This document shows, one piece after another, positions 39,983-47,827 of a DNA stretch of 49,450 nucleotides. The stretch covers positions 1 to 49,450 of IMG/VR virus record IMGVR_UViG_3300021962_000169. One strand, given 5' to 3'. This DNA is from a virus. The notes beneath the pieces are model-generated. The model worked only from the letters and a program-made list of their open reading frames with translations, made no database searches and was not told the origin of the DNA. Within the stretch, counting starts at the first letter, position 1; every line of letters starts with the position of its first letter. A program made the translations under genes and the position numbers.

Positions 39983-40546
39983 ATGGTACTAGACCTTTCT
40001 AAATTAAACCCCAAGGAAAAGCCAGAAGACCGTCCTAAGGTACTTCTGTTAGCTTGCTACGATTGCAAGAGCGTAGACGAGATTCCGTATGATGACCGCT
40101 TCCCGTTTGATAATAAGCCTGGTCACGACCAAAACCAAAACCCTTTCCTGCACCAGATGGTAGAGCGTCACCCTAATCACAAAGGCATGCTTGCAGATGC
40201 AGACCTGCTCGTGTGGCAACATCCAGATGGTAAGAAGCAGATTGTTGAGCAGTTCCAAAAGGGCGGTTCGCCTGGATTAGATGTATTTGGTACTAATTTT
40301 TACGATACCAAGGCTAACTTTTCAGCAGACGCTATGACGTGTTTCGCCCAACACAACCGTCCACAGGGACAGTGCAGCGATTACAAGACAGATAAAAAGA
40401 TATTAACGGCAGGTACCTCTGCAGAACGTAGAGATGCTGGTCTAGACGCCAGCAAAGCGCCAAAGATGCACCTATGCGACTTCTGCCCTGTTAAGTCCTA
40501 CAACATGATGAGGCATAACAAGGCTAAGGGTCTGTACACCAAATAG
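39983..40546 (+). CDS. Unrecognised Cys/His-containing protein
   Basis: A 187-residue protein with a likely leaderless start. Cys pairs CYDCKSVDEIP (about 27-30) and CDFCPVKSYN (about 168-171), plus other Cys and His residues (TCFAQHNRPQGQC), indicate metal binding at one or two sites. The centre includes ADLLVWQHPDGKKQIVEQF and GLDVFGTNFYDTKANFS. The protein may be conserved among actinobacterial phages; I do not recognise its function. Confidence 0.6.
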   Translation: MVLDLSKLNPKEKPEDRPKVLLLACYDCKSVDEIPYDDRFPFDNKPGHDQNQNPFLHQMVERHPNHKGMLADADLLVWQHPDGKKQIVEQFQKGGSPGLDVFGTNFYDTKANFSADAMTCFAQHNRPQGQCSDYKTDKKILTAGTSAERRDAGLDASKAPKMHLCDFCPVKSYNMMRHNKAKGLYTK

Positions 40547-40587
40547 GCTTATTAGCCCAAAATTCACTAAAACCCATTCCCATACAC

Positions 40588-40618
40588 TAGACATTAGCCC
40601 GTACAGCAGCGGTATACT
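40588..40618 (+). promoter_or_regulatory. Candidate promoter
   Basis: TAGACA at 40588-40593 and TATACT at 40613-40618 with a 19-bp spacer. GTACAG (40601-40606) and CTGTATGTAC (40617-40626) form an imperfect inverted repeat around the -10, a possible operator. Confidence 0.5.
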
Positions 40619-40649
40619 GTATGTACAAAACTAGGGATAGGTGGCGGTC

Positions 40650-40877
40650 GTGGCTTTCATCGAAATGACATGCAAGTGTGAGTGTAGTTTCCAGGCTGAT
40701 GTTGCAGAAGTTGGAAATGAAACACTAGTCATAATGTGGGCAACCCAATTTGTTAATTCACATGCCGCTTGTGGTTTTATGAACACAGTAAAGACCGATG
40801 TACCAGAGACCCATCGCATAATTGAGTGGGATACCGACGTTAAGTACAAAGAAAGTCACAAAAAAGATATAGACTAG
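40650..40877 (+). CDS. Small Cys-containing protein
   Basis: A 75-residue protein. GTG 40650 is chosen because AGGTGG ends 6 nt upstream; GTG 40641 would add three residues. CKCECSFQADV (three Cys within five residues) and HAACGFM suggest a metal site. The rest alternates polar and hydrophobic beta-type residues. Its promoter and the following closely spaced genes (nucleotidyltransferase-like, HAD-like, TIM-barrel-like) make it the probable first gene of that operon. Function unknown. Confidence 0.55.
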   Translation: MAFIEMTCKCECSFQADVAEVGNETLVIMWATQFVNSHAACGFMNTVKTDVPETHRIIEWDTDVKYKESHKKDID

Positions 40878-40881
40878 GAAC

Positions 40882-41811
40882 ATGGATTACCAAAAAGCAC
40901 TGGCGCAACAGGCACGGCCAGTGTCGGTAGAGCCGTCAGAAACTTCCTACTTCGCAGCTCCGTCAGCTGGTCTAGACCCTAGACTGTTCCGAAACGGGAA
41001 GATTGTCCCATCAGTCAGGGCATCTATATTAAGAATCCTACTTACCCATTTAAAAACACAGTTTAAGAACCCAGAGGCCTACTGCCACGTCTGGCTAGCT
41101 GGCTCAGCTGTAAGCTACCAGTGGACTGCAGCTCGTAAACCAGCTGACCTAGACTGTTTAATCGGGGTTAATTATTTAATATTTAGACAATCTAATCCAG
41201 AGTACAAAGGACTTAGCGATAAAGAAATCGCCAAAACCTTCAACGACCTCCTACGACAGATTCACCCAAATACTGCAAACTTCCTTGACATATTTGAACT
41301 GACGTTCTATGTTAACGCCCAATCAGATATACGGTCAATCAAACCGTATGCTGCCTACTCGTTAACCGCAGATGACTGGACAGTACAACCAGAGATTCGC
41401 GGTGTACCAGTTAACAAAATGTGGGAACGAAAGGTTGCACAAGACACGTCAATGGCTACAGAAATTTTAAGTAGGTATGCAGATGCACTATCTAAAATAG
41501 GTGCAGCATCAACAGATGTTGCACGTAGAAATGCAGAAGCAGCATTAAAATTAGCAGTTGAACAAGGTGCATCATTATTCGAAGATATACACCAAGGTAG
41601 AAAGTATGCGTTTAGTCCAAGCGGGCAAGGCTATGCAGATGTGCATAATTACCGTTGGCAATCTGGCAAGGCCAGTGGTATTGTCCAGGCACTAAAGCAG
41701 ATGAAAGAAATTGCCGATGATTCTAAAGCAGAGTTTGAGAAGCAAACTTATGGTATGCAATTACCAACAACAGATACATTAATTAGGCGGGCCTTAATTA
41801 ACAAAAAGTAG
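40882..41811 (+). CDS. Nucleotidyltransferase-like protein
   Basis: A 309-residue protein. It carries the polymerase-beta-fold signature LAGSAVSYQWTAARKPADLDCLIG: G74-S75, then D89-x-D91; the third carboxylate may lie in FELTFYV about 40 residues on. The C-terminal half is helical (ATEILSRYADALSKIGAAS, AALKLAVEQGASLF). Members of this fold attach nucleotides to RNA, proteins or small molecules; the substrate is not readable. It lies 4 nt after the small Cys protein and before a HAD-like gene. Confidence 0.72.
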   Translation: MDYQKALAQQARPVSVEPSETSYFAAPSAGLDPRLFRNGKIVPSVRASILRILLTHLKTQFKNPEAYCHVWLAGSAVSYQWTAARKPADLDCLIGVNYLIFRQSNPEYKGLSDKEIAKTFNDLLRQIHPNTANFLDIFELTFYVNAQSDIRSIKPYAAYSLTADDWTVQPEIRGVPVNKMWERKVAQDTSMATEILSRYADALSKIGAASTDVARRNAEAALKLAVEQGASLFEDIHQGRKYAFSPSGQGYADVHNYRWQSGKASGIVQALKQMKEIADDSKAEFEKQTYGMQLPTTDTLIRRALINKK

Positions 41812-41826
41812 TAGGAGAACTAAGAC

Positions 41827-42297
41827 GTGGCAATATTAGTATTTATGGATGAGGTTATGCGTAACCACAAAAAGCATCCAATAGTTGAGGGCCTTGCGTT
41901 TTATCGAACCCTAAAAGAAAAACACAGAGTTTTAATTTTATGTGAAGATAAAGAAAAAGCAGACCACTGGCTACGGCAACAACGCATCAATAACTTTGAC
42001 GACCTAGTTTCGTTAGAGGATGTACCGTTCCCAGGAGATGAACCAAAACTACGACACGTAGAGTGGATTCGCTCACAGGGGCCAGTTGAGTATGTAGTTA
42101 CCTCAGACCCAGACCTAGCCCTTAAGTTGCTGGTACGTGGCATCACGACCATCATGTTCCTGCACCCTATCTACACCAATGAGAACTTCAGACCCGATAG
42201 CCTAAAGCGTGGGTTCAAGTCCTGGGCCCAGATTCAAGATGAACTAATCAGGCAACAGGATGAGTACGACAATGACTCCCGCAGAGACCGTCTGTAA
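41827..42297 (+). CDS. HAD-like protein
   Basis: A 156-residue protein with GTG start and GTAGGAG nearby upstream. ILVFMDEVMRN corresponds to the N-terminal HAD nucleophile loop but reads DEV where DxD is standard, so phosphatase activity may be altered. Next come HRVLILCEDKEKADHWL (motif II-like position) and VEYVVTSDPDLALKLLVRGITTIMFLHPIY (motif IV-like). It overlaps the TIM-barrel-like gene by one base and follows the nucleotidyltransferase-like gene, forming a possible processing cassette. Confidence 0.6.
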   Translation: MAILVFMDEVMRNHKKHPIVEGLAFYRTLKEKHRVLILCEDKEKADHWLRQQRINNFDDLVSLEDVPFPGDEPKLRHVEWIRSQGPVEYVVTSDPDLALKLLVRGITTIMFLHPIYTNENFRPDSLKRGFKSWAQIQDELIRQQDEYDNDSRRDRL

Positions 42298-43742
42298 TGA
42301 AAATTGTATATATGGGGTGCGAGGTCCCCAGCAATCGAACCCTTCTTGAAACCACCACGGCTAATCACCTGGGCATTAGTTTCCACGGCCTGGTGCGTCG
42401 AGGGCTACCTAAAACAAAACCCTATTTAATAGATAACTACTTCCCAAAAGACTCCTATATATATTTATATCCAGGGATACCCCTGTCGGCCAAGATGGGA
42501 CGCCTTGAGCTCGAAGAATTCGCAGCTGCCTACGAGCAGTTTGTAGCGATGAATATTGATAGATTAACTTTATTTGCAGAACTTAATTACGGATTTGTAG
42601 ACCCAGCCTTCGTAGAGGAGCAGCGCCGCACAGCTTGGGCCCAGGTGCCGCCAGGCAAGTTTCTGCCCGTCTGGAATCCAGACTTAGGTTTAGATAACCT
42701 CAACAGGCTTATAAATAACTATTTAGATATCGGAATCCCAGGGGCAGCCATTGAATCCGAGACCAGGCTGGCCTCCACCACCAGAACCGCCACCAAGCGT
42801 CAGGGAACTAGGTTTCATGCGCTAGGATGTGCCAAGCCAGACAACCTTCGTTCAATCCAAGCCGAAACTGCCCATACCCTATCGTGGCTATCACCCATGA
42901 CTCATGGGGAGACAATCGTCTGGGATGGTACTAGGCTTATGCGATATCCCAAGCGCATGAAGGAACAATCCCGTTCAAGGTATAACCACGTGTATGCCAA
43001 GGCTGGAATCGACTCCGACCTCATAGCCGAGGACGACAACAAAGAGGTTTGCCGCCTAGCGGTATGGTCTTATGAACGTTTTGAAGAGAGGATAAACAAA
43101 GTGGGAGAGTCTTATTATCAGGATGAGGCAGGTACGCCAAACACGGAAATCACCCCTACGGATGCTGATAATAAGGGGGTAGATATGCGGAAACTTATGC
43201 CACGCAATCCCGATGAAATCATCAATTTACCAGTGTTCGGATACGAGGTTAAGAGCGATGTAGATGGCGATGGCGTCATCACCGACAACGTGCATGTTAC
43301 CTCGCAATCAGGTACGTTGCGCCAGTGCGACACCTGTTTCGTAGCCGCCAACTGCCCTGCTTTCAAGCCTCAATCTATGTGTGCTTTCAAGTTACCAGTA
43401 GAGGTAAAGAGCAAAGACCAACTCAAGAGCCTCATCAATGCAATCATCGAAATGCAGGGTCAAAGGGTTGCTTTTATGCGTTTTAGCGAAGAAATGAACG
43501 GTGGATACGCTGACCCGAACGTTTCCCAAGAGATAGATAGACTGTTTAAATTAATCAAGACGGTCAAGGAATTGGACGACTCTAGGGAGTTTATCCGCAT
43601 GACCGTAGAGCGCCAAGGCTCGGCAGGAGTGCTATCTTCTATCTTCGGAGACAAGGCTCAAGTCCTAAAAGAACTACCTAATAACGGGCTAAATGAGACG
43701 GAGACTACCAAGATTATTAAAGATTTAACTGAGGATAAGTAG
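42297..43742 (+). CDS. TIM-barrel-like protein with a four-Cys C-terminal domain
   Basis: A 481-residue protein. Residues 1-230 have barrel-like strands (KIVYMGCEVPSNRTLL, RLTLFAELNYGFVDP, KFLPVWNPDLG, IPGAAIESE, RFHALGCAKPDNLRSI, LSWLSPMTHGETIVW). The last pair recalls the GxxKPxxL...DSxSW stretch of tRNA-guanine transglycosylase/DpdA proteins, which swap guanine for deazaguanines, but I saw no deazaguanine biosynthesis gene here. Residues 344-362 are C-x2-C-x5-C-x8-C, a metal site, followed by a helical region (KSLINAIIEMQGQRVAFMRFSEEMNGG). The two halves may be a fusion. The assignment is tentative. Confidence 0.5.
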   Translation: MKIVYMGCEVPSNRTLLETTTANHLGISFHGLVRRGLPKTKPYLIDNYFPKDSYIYLYPGIPLSAKMGRLELEEFAAAYEQFVAMNIDRLTLFAELNYGFVDPAFVEEQRRTAWAQVPPGKFLPVWNPDLGLDNLNRLINNYLDIGIPGAAIESETRLASTTRTATKRQGTRFHALGCAKPDNLRSIQAETAHTLSWLSPMTHGETIVWDGTRLMRYPKRMKEQSRSRYNHVYAKAGIDSDLIAEDDNKEVCRLAVWSYERFEERINKVGESYYQDEAGTPNTEITPTDADNKGVDMRKLMPRNPDEIINLPVFGYEVKSDVDGDGVITDNVHVTSQSGTLRQCDTCFVAANCPAFKPQSMCAFKLPVEVKSKDQLKSLINAIIEMQGQRVAFMRFSEEMNGGYADPNVSQEIDRLFKLIKTVKELDDSREFIRMTVERQGSAGVLSSIFGDKAQVLKELPNNGLNETETTKIIKDLTEDK

Positions 43743-43849
43743 TTTTACTTATCCTGATAATAGCGCTACCACACAACTAAATATACACAGTCTGAAATAG
43801 GCTGTAACTCATCACTAGACTAACACCCCCGCCAATAAAGGAGAATCAA

Positions 43850-45877
43850 ATGCCCCTATCTTTTAGACTAACCGAGGACTTCCTAAAGGAGTATCGAAGC
43901 AAGAAAGTACCTTGGGGTTATAAAGATGCGGGCGGTAATTCGGTTGGCGAGATTACTTTCCTTCGCACCTACTCACGTTTAAAAGAGGACGGAACTAAGG
44001 AGACTTGGGTAGATGTTTGCCAGCGTGTAATCGAGGGCATGTACTCCCTACAAAAAGACCACTGCAAAACCAGTCGACTACCCTGGAACGATACCAGGGC
44101 CCAAGCCTCTGCTAAGGAAGCGTTTGACCGCCTGTTTAATTTAAAGTGGACCCCACCAGGCCGAGGTCTGTGGGTTATGGGTACCCCGCTTGTCAATGAG
44201 CTCAAGAACTCGGCAGCACTGCAGAACTGTGCTTTCGTATCTACTTCTAGCATGTCTAAATTAGACCCCGCTAAACCATTTGCTTTTCTAATGGAAGCAT
44301 CGATGTTGGGTGTAGGCGTTGGCTTTGACGATAAGGGTGCGGACAAGGACTTCCTTATTTACGAGCCTTCCCGCGATGAATCCAATATCCAGATGTGGGA
44401 AATCCCAGATACCCGCGAGGGATGGGTAGAGTCTGTAAGCATGCTCATCAACTCCTACTTAAAACCAGACCAGCCTAGATGGGTATTTGATTACACACTT
44501 ATCCGTCCAGCGGGTATGCCTATCAAGACCTTCGGCGGCACGTCTGCGGGCCCTGAACCTCTGACCAAACTACATGATTATATCGCCAACCTATTTGAAG
44601 GTCGGGCTACTCAAAAATTAACTCGCAAGGATATTGCGGATATCGGTAATTTAATAGGTGTCTGTGTGGTCTCGGGCAATGTGCGCCGCTCTGCTGAGCT
44701 ACTCATGGGCAGATTAGACGACAAGGACTTCTTAAATTTAAAGAACCCTGCCGTATATCCTGAGCGTAACTCCTACGACCCTGCGAATCCTGGCTGGGCT
44801 TGGATGTCTAATAACTCTGTTGAAGTATCAGTAGGCTCTAATTTAGAACACATTGTTGAGGGTATCGCCCTTAACGGTGAGCCTGGAGTTATCTGGATGG
44901 ACGTTACCCGTAAATACGGACGTCTTATCGACCCACCTAATAATAAAGACCACCGAGCCGCGGGTTACAACCCATGCGCCGAGCAATCACTTGAATCTTT
45001 TGAGTGCTGTACCTTGGTTGAAACTTACCTCAACCGCCACGACTCTAAAGAAGATTACCTACGTACTCTAAAGTTTGCCTACCTATACGCTAAGACTGTT
45101 ACGTTGTTGCCTACCCACTGGGAAGAAACTAACGCAATCATGCAACGCAATCGTCGTATCGGAACTTCAATGTCTGGTGTGGCTAACTTCGCTGACCGCG
45201 TGGGTATGCCAATCCTTCGTGAGTGGATGGACGCTGGTTACAAGGTTATCCAAGACTACGACCATACATACTCCGAGTGGCTAGGTATCCGCGAATCTAT
45301 TAAGACTACTACTGTTAAGCCAAGCGGAACTGTATCTATCCTCGCTGGAGAATCTCCTGGGGTTCACTGGACTCCTGGGGGACAATACTTCCTTCGTGCA
45401 ATCCGTTTCTCTAATGATGACCCAATGCTACCTTTGTTTAAAGCGTCGGGTTATAAAGTAGAAAAGGCTTCCGAATCACCAAAGACTACTAGCGTGGTCT
45501 TCTTCCCTATTGAGAGTCAGGCTCTCCGTTCAGAGAAAGACGTGTCTATCTTTGAAAAGATGTCGCTTGCCTCTACTGCCCAACGCCACTGGTCTGATAA
45601 TTCTGTGTCTGTGACTATCTCCTTCAATGCCGAAACTGAAAAGGACGCCGTAGGAACTGTACTTCACATGTTTGACGGGCAACTCAAAACCGTTTCCTTC
45701 CTACCAATGGGGAACGCGACTTACCCGCAAATGCCATATACGCAAATAAATAAGGAAGAATATGAGAAATACACATTTAAATTGCTTCCTATTGACTTCA
45801 CAGACGTCTATGCAGGGATGGCCGCGGATGCAATCGGTGAGAAATACTGCTCTAACGACAACTGTTTAATACCGTAA
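43850..45877 (+). CDS. nrdJ: Class II (adenosylcobalamin-dependent) ribonucleotide reductase
   Basis: A 675-residue reductase, close to the length of monomeric RTPR-type enzymes. It begins EITFLRTYSRLKEDG. Redox Cys C127 lies in QNCAFVSTS, the catalytic loop is YNPCAEQ (N374, C376, E378), and the partner C387 lies 11 residues on. KPSGTVSILAGESPGVH is the substrate-binding loop. The C-terminus YCSNDNC provides the shuttle cysteines. It makes dNTPs and needs host cobalamin, but not oxygen. It has AAGGAGA upstream, 107 nt after the previous gene (a weak 9-bp hairpin overlaps that stop), and a terminator after. Confidence 0.95.
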   Translation: MPLSFRLTEDFLKEYRSKKVPWGYKDAGGNSVGEITFLRTYSRLKEDGTKETWVDVCQRVIEGMYSLQKDHCKTSRLPWNDTRAQASAKEAFDRLFNLKWTPPGRGLWVMGTPLVNELKNSAALQNCAFVSTSSMSKLDPAKPFAFLMEASMLGVGVGFDDKGADKDFLIYEPSRDESNIQMWEIPDTREGWVESVSMLINSYLKPDQPRWVFDYTLIRPAGMPIKTFGGTSAGPEPLTKLHDYIANLFEGRATQKLTRKDIADIGNLIGVCVVSGNVRRSAELLMGRLDDKDFLNLKNPAVYPERNSYDPANPGWAWMSNNSVEVSVGSNLEHIVEGIALNGEPGVIWMDVTRKYGRLIDPPNNKDHRAAGYNPCAEQSLESFECCTLVETYLNRHDSKEDYLRTLKFAYLYAKTVTLLPTHWEETNAIMQRNRRIGTSMSGVANFADRVGMPILREWMDAGYKVIQDYDHTYSEWLGIRESIKTTTVKPSGTVSILAGESPGVHWTPGGQYFLRAIRFSNDDPMLPLFKASGYKVEKASESPKTTSVVFFPIESQALRSEKDVSIFEKMSLASTAQRHWSDNSVSVTISFNAETEKDAVGTVLHMFDGQLKTVSFLPMGNATYPQMPYTQINKEEYEKYTFKLLPIDFTDVYAGMAADAIGEKYCSNDNCLIP

Positions 45878-45893
45878 TCGCTACTTAAATAGT

Positions 45894-45930
45894 GAAGCCC
45901 CCTAGCCAAGTCTAGGGGGCTTCTTTATTT
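45894..45930. terminator. Terminator between convergent operons
   Basis: GAAGCCCCCTAG (45894-45905) pairs perfectly with CTAGGGGGCTTC (45912-45923), 6-nt loop, followed by TTTATTT on the + strand. It ends the reductase transcript; it also faces the leftward operon. The 98 nt after it (to 46028) hold no convincing gene. Confidence 0.9.
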
Positions 45931-46028
45931 AGTAAGGCGCAGGTCTATCTCGGCCTGAAGGGTGTGGCTTCATGGATAGCCTTAGCGGGAGAGTTACGCA
46001 AAGACCGCTTTGACGCCTATATTAAGTT

Positions 46029-46175
46029 TTAGCATGAGCCACACAAGGTATCGACTCTTACATTTCTTTTATCAACTATAAACATACGACCGCAGTGGTG
46101 GCACGCTATCCATTTTGTACGACTATTGCGTTTGTAAAGTTTAACTAGGGTATCTAAGTTTAATCTAGTCCTCAT
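46029..46175 (-). CDS. Small zinc-ribbon-like protein
   Basis: A 48-residue protein (MRTRLNLDTLVKLYKRN..). The ATG at 46175 overlaps the preceding gene's end by 11 nt; a longer in-frame ORF has no ribosome site. C-x2-C (CHHCG) and the final C-x2-C (CGSC) form a zinc ribbon with RKRNV-type basic residues between. Last gene of the leftward operon. Function unknown. Confidence 0.6.
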   Translation of the reverse strand: MRTRLNLDTLVKLYKRNSRTKWIACHHCGRMFIVDKRNVRVDTLCGSC

Positions 46176-46263
46176 CATCGTCGTCATAAATCTCTTCATC
46201 TGGGATACCTGGGCTAGGACGGCCCCATTGAGGCTCTGGAACGATAGGTTCAATGAAACTCAT
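46165..46263 (-). CDS. Tiny acidic protein
   Basis: A 32-residue ORF with a good ribosome site (AGGAG, 9 nt before the ATG), reading MSFIEPIVPEPQWGRPSPG, then IPDEEIYDDDDED. It is Pro-rich then strongly acidic. It lies 2 nt after the preceding stop and overlaps the zinc-ribbon gene. Such a short gene is uncertain, but spacing and coupling favour it. Confidence 0.55.
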   Translation of the reverse strand: MSFIEPIVPEPQWGRPSPGIPDEEIYDDDDED

Positions 46264-46265
46264 AT

Positions 46266-46571
46266 TTAAATCTCCTGCTTATAAATTAGAGTACCTGAAA
46301 TCTTAATAGGTTTGCCGTTTTCGTCCTCTGACGTAACCTCGAGCTTCACGCTCTTTCGTGGTGTGAGGCTTTGTACTCTCTCTTTAATCCAACGCTTACC
46401 TGCGCTGGCGTTAGACCAAGCGGTAGTAATGTTATCAATCTCCACGTTGTCGTACGTACCGAGGTCGTTTTTTTGTGCTTCGGTAATTGTGTATGTAACC
46501 TTCCATGCGCCACCCTTTTCCATATTCTTGATAAGGGTTGCTTTGAAGGTGCGCTCTGCTTTTTTAGCCAT
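46266..46571 (-). CDS. Unrecognised basic protein
   Basis: A 101-residue protein with AAGGAG 9 nt before the ATG. The sequence is beta-rich and basic (AERTFKATLIKNMEKGGAWKVTYTI, ITTAWSNASAGKRWIKERVQSL, KISGTLIYKQEI), like a small barrel or DNA-associated fold. No Cys, no motif. It overlaps the glycosylase gene by 8 nt. Confidence 0.6.
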   Translation of the reverse strand: MAKKAERTFKATLIKNMEKGGAWKVTYTITEAQKNDLGTYDNVEIDNITTAWSNASAGKRWIKERVQSLTPRKSVKLEVTSEDENGKPIKISGTLIYKQEI

Positions 46572-46992
46572 GTAGGTTCTCCTTAGTTATAGGCCAATGG
46601 TAGGGCATAGTTTCATCTACTGTGGGAAAGTGTATCCTATAATGCTCGGGTAACTTTCGCACTAGGTTTGCTTGGTGTGATATATGTATCCGCTCGTCGC
46701 CTAGCCACGCTGGCATGTCGGGTGCGGGTTTGTGCTGGAAGTGGGTAATAAGGTTATCGTTATATCCACGACGTATCCACTCTAGGCATATCTCTCTCCC
46801 GTAGGACTTGAGTGCGTCTAGGTTATCTCTCCACATCAGCACCGCAGGGTGGTTATGCCATGCGTTACTCTGTTGAGTGCCGTCTAATACTCTTACTATT
46901 TGATAGGCTTCGACTCTCTGTTTGCCTAAGCGTCGATAGTCTAATACTTGTGCGGTTAGTTTGAAGTCTGCGTATGGCAGAAAGGTTTGCAT
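46564..46992 (-). CDS. Pyrimidine dimer DNA glycosylase-like protein
   Basis: A 142-residue protein matching small pyrimidine-dimer-glycosylase-family (T4 endonuclease V-related annotation) proteins: MQTFLPYADFKLTAQVLDYRRLGKQRVEAYQIV, then NHPAVLMWRDNLDALKSYGREICLEWIRRGY. Such enzymes remove UV photoproducts. The His-rich centre (ISHQANLVRKLPEHY) is family-typical. The start overlaps the upstream stop by one base (TAATG). Its presence suits a phage exposed to sunlight, although the family's activity is only partly known. Confidence 0.8.
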   Translation of the reverse strand: MQTFLPYADFKLTAQVLDYRRLGKQRVEAYQIVRVLDGTQQSNAWHNHPAVLMWRDNLDALKSYGREICLEWIRRGYNDNLITHFQHKPAPDMPAWLGDERIHISHQANLVRKLPEHYRIHFPTVDETMPYHWPITKENLHG

Positions 46993-47102
46993 TAACTAAC
47001 GCCGTCCATTTCAGATACGGCTGGTCGTTCTATCTTTAACCCTTCATCTTTACCGCAAGCACATTTACCGCAACCGCAGGTAGGCTCTTTTGTTTCGTCC
47101 AT
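46992..47102 (-). CDS. Tiny Cys-rich protein (CGCGKCACGK)
   Basis: A 36-residue ORF with GGAGAGAG upstream of ATG 47102. It reads MDETKEPTCGCGKCACGK followed by a polar tail. Four Cys within eight residues indicate a metallothionein- or zinc-like site. Its stop overlaps the glycosylase ATG. The CGCGK motif is similar to the small head-cluster proteins at 1045-1349. Confidence 0.6.
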   Translation of the reverse strand: MDETKEPTCGCGKCACGKDEGLKIERPAVSEMDGVS

Positions 47103-47114
47103 AATTCTCTCTCC

Positions 47115-47303
47115 TTATACTTCGGCAGGGTTTCCTGCTGGTGGTACGCACATCACGCAGAATCCTAAACCCATTTCGGTGGTTACGTCAATAGCACTCT
47201 CGTCGATAGGTGCGATTACCTCTCCGTTATCGTATTCGATAAAACACTTAGCACAACGCATCTTGGCGCTCTCTCTCTTTGGTAGGAATCCGTCTAGCCA
47301 CAT
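47115..47303 (-). CDS. Small zinc-ribbon protein
   Basis: A 62-residue protein. ATG 47303 lies 1 nt after the upstream stop; internal ATG 47261 (preceded by GAGAGAG) would give 48 residues. C-x2-C pairs CAKC and CVMC flank an acidic strand region (YDNGEVIAPIDESAIDV). The C-terminus is Pro/Gly/Ala. Function unknown; one of four Cys-rich genes in this operon. Confidence 0.6.
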   Translation of the reverse strand: MWLDGFLPKRESAKMRCAKCFIEYDNGEVIAPIDESAIDVTTEMGLGFCVMCVPPAGNPAEV

Positions 47304-47304
47304 T

Positions 47305-47415
47305 TTATTTCTCTATTCCATATTTATCAAGGCACTCATCACACATCTTGCCTCGACACCCGCAGACGATTTCTTCGCCGCGGGGTTCTTCTTGGGGGTT
47401 ACTGTTGGTCGTCAT
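47305..47415 (-). CDS. Tiny Cys-rich protein (VCGCRGKMCDEC)
   Basis: A 36-residue ORF: MTTNSNPQEEPRGEEI, then VCGCRGKMCDECLDKYGIEK. Four cysteines within ten residues, similar in style to the gene at 46992-47102. ATG 47415 lies within the end of the upstream gene. No ribosome site is obvious; translation is probably coupled. Confidence 0.55.
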   Translation of the reverse strand: MTTNSNPQEEPRGEEIVCGCRGKMCDECLDKYGIEK

Positions 47416-47827
47416 TACTCTCTACTTCTGTATTTGTTTCTGTACTTAACTTTAATTCTGTGCCATAACCTTGATATACGATAGCGCCTTCAGCGTCCTT
47501 AATCGTTACGACCTCTCGGTCGCTGGTAATAAAGTTATGAAGGTGGTGGCTCTCCACGATAGTTTCAACGCTGGCGTGGGTGCTTCCCTTATACGTAGTT
47601 CCTTCGGGTAAGCCTATTAGTACGTTCCACTCTTTGTTGTTGGCGTACTCGATAGCCTTAATACACACGTCGGTCATGTTAATAGGGATACTAGGTTCGT
47701 GATTATTTTGTAAGTGGAAGGCTACGAGTTTCCAATAATCATTTGGTTCCTCGATTACTTCGTCCGTTACACTGCTGGCGCTGTCGTAAATAATCTCTGC
47801 GTCGTAGATTTCCTCATTGTTGTCCAT
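47399..47827 (-). CDS. Unrecognised acidic protein
   Basis: A 142-residue acidic protein (MDNNEEIYDAEIIYDSASS...). The first 30 residues and last 15 are acidic tails around an alpha/beta core with DYWKLVAFHLQNNHEPS, DVCIKAIEYANNKEWNVLIGLPEGTTY and EVVTIKDAEGAIVY. No motif recognised. It overlaps its neighbours by 14 and 17 nt. Confidence 0.6.
   Translation of the reverse strand: MDNNEEIYDAEIIYDSASSVTDEVIEEPNDYWKLVAFHLQNNHEPSIPINMTDVCIKAIEYANNKEWNVLIGLPEGTTYKGSTHASVETIVESHHLHNFITSDREVVTIKDAEGAIVYQGYGTELKLSTETNTEVESNDDQQ

Noticed and set aside
43743-43849. Cobalamin riboswitch before the B12-dependent reductase
   Set aside because: The gap is only 107 nt, too short for the usual element, and I see no B12-box-like sequence; only a weak 9-bp hairpin at its left end.
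45964-46032. 22-codon GTG-initiated + strand frame after the terminator, with AAGG upstream
   Set aside because: The encoded peptide (MASWIALAGELRKDRFDAYIKF) looks protein-like and could be a gene remnant, but it is too short and lies behind a strong terminator.
46312-46586. Two overlapping + strand frames opposite the leftward operon
   Set aside because: They are antisense to the basic-protein gene at 46266-46571, lack ribosome sites, and have shadow-like composition.
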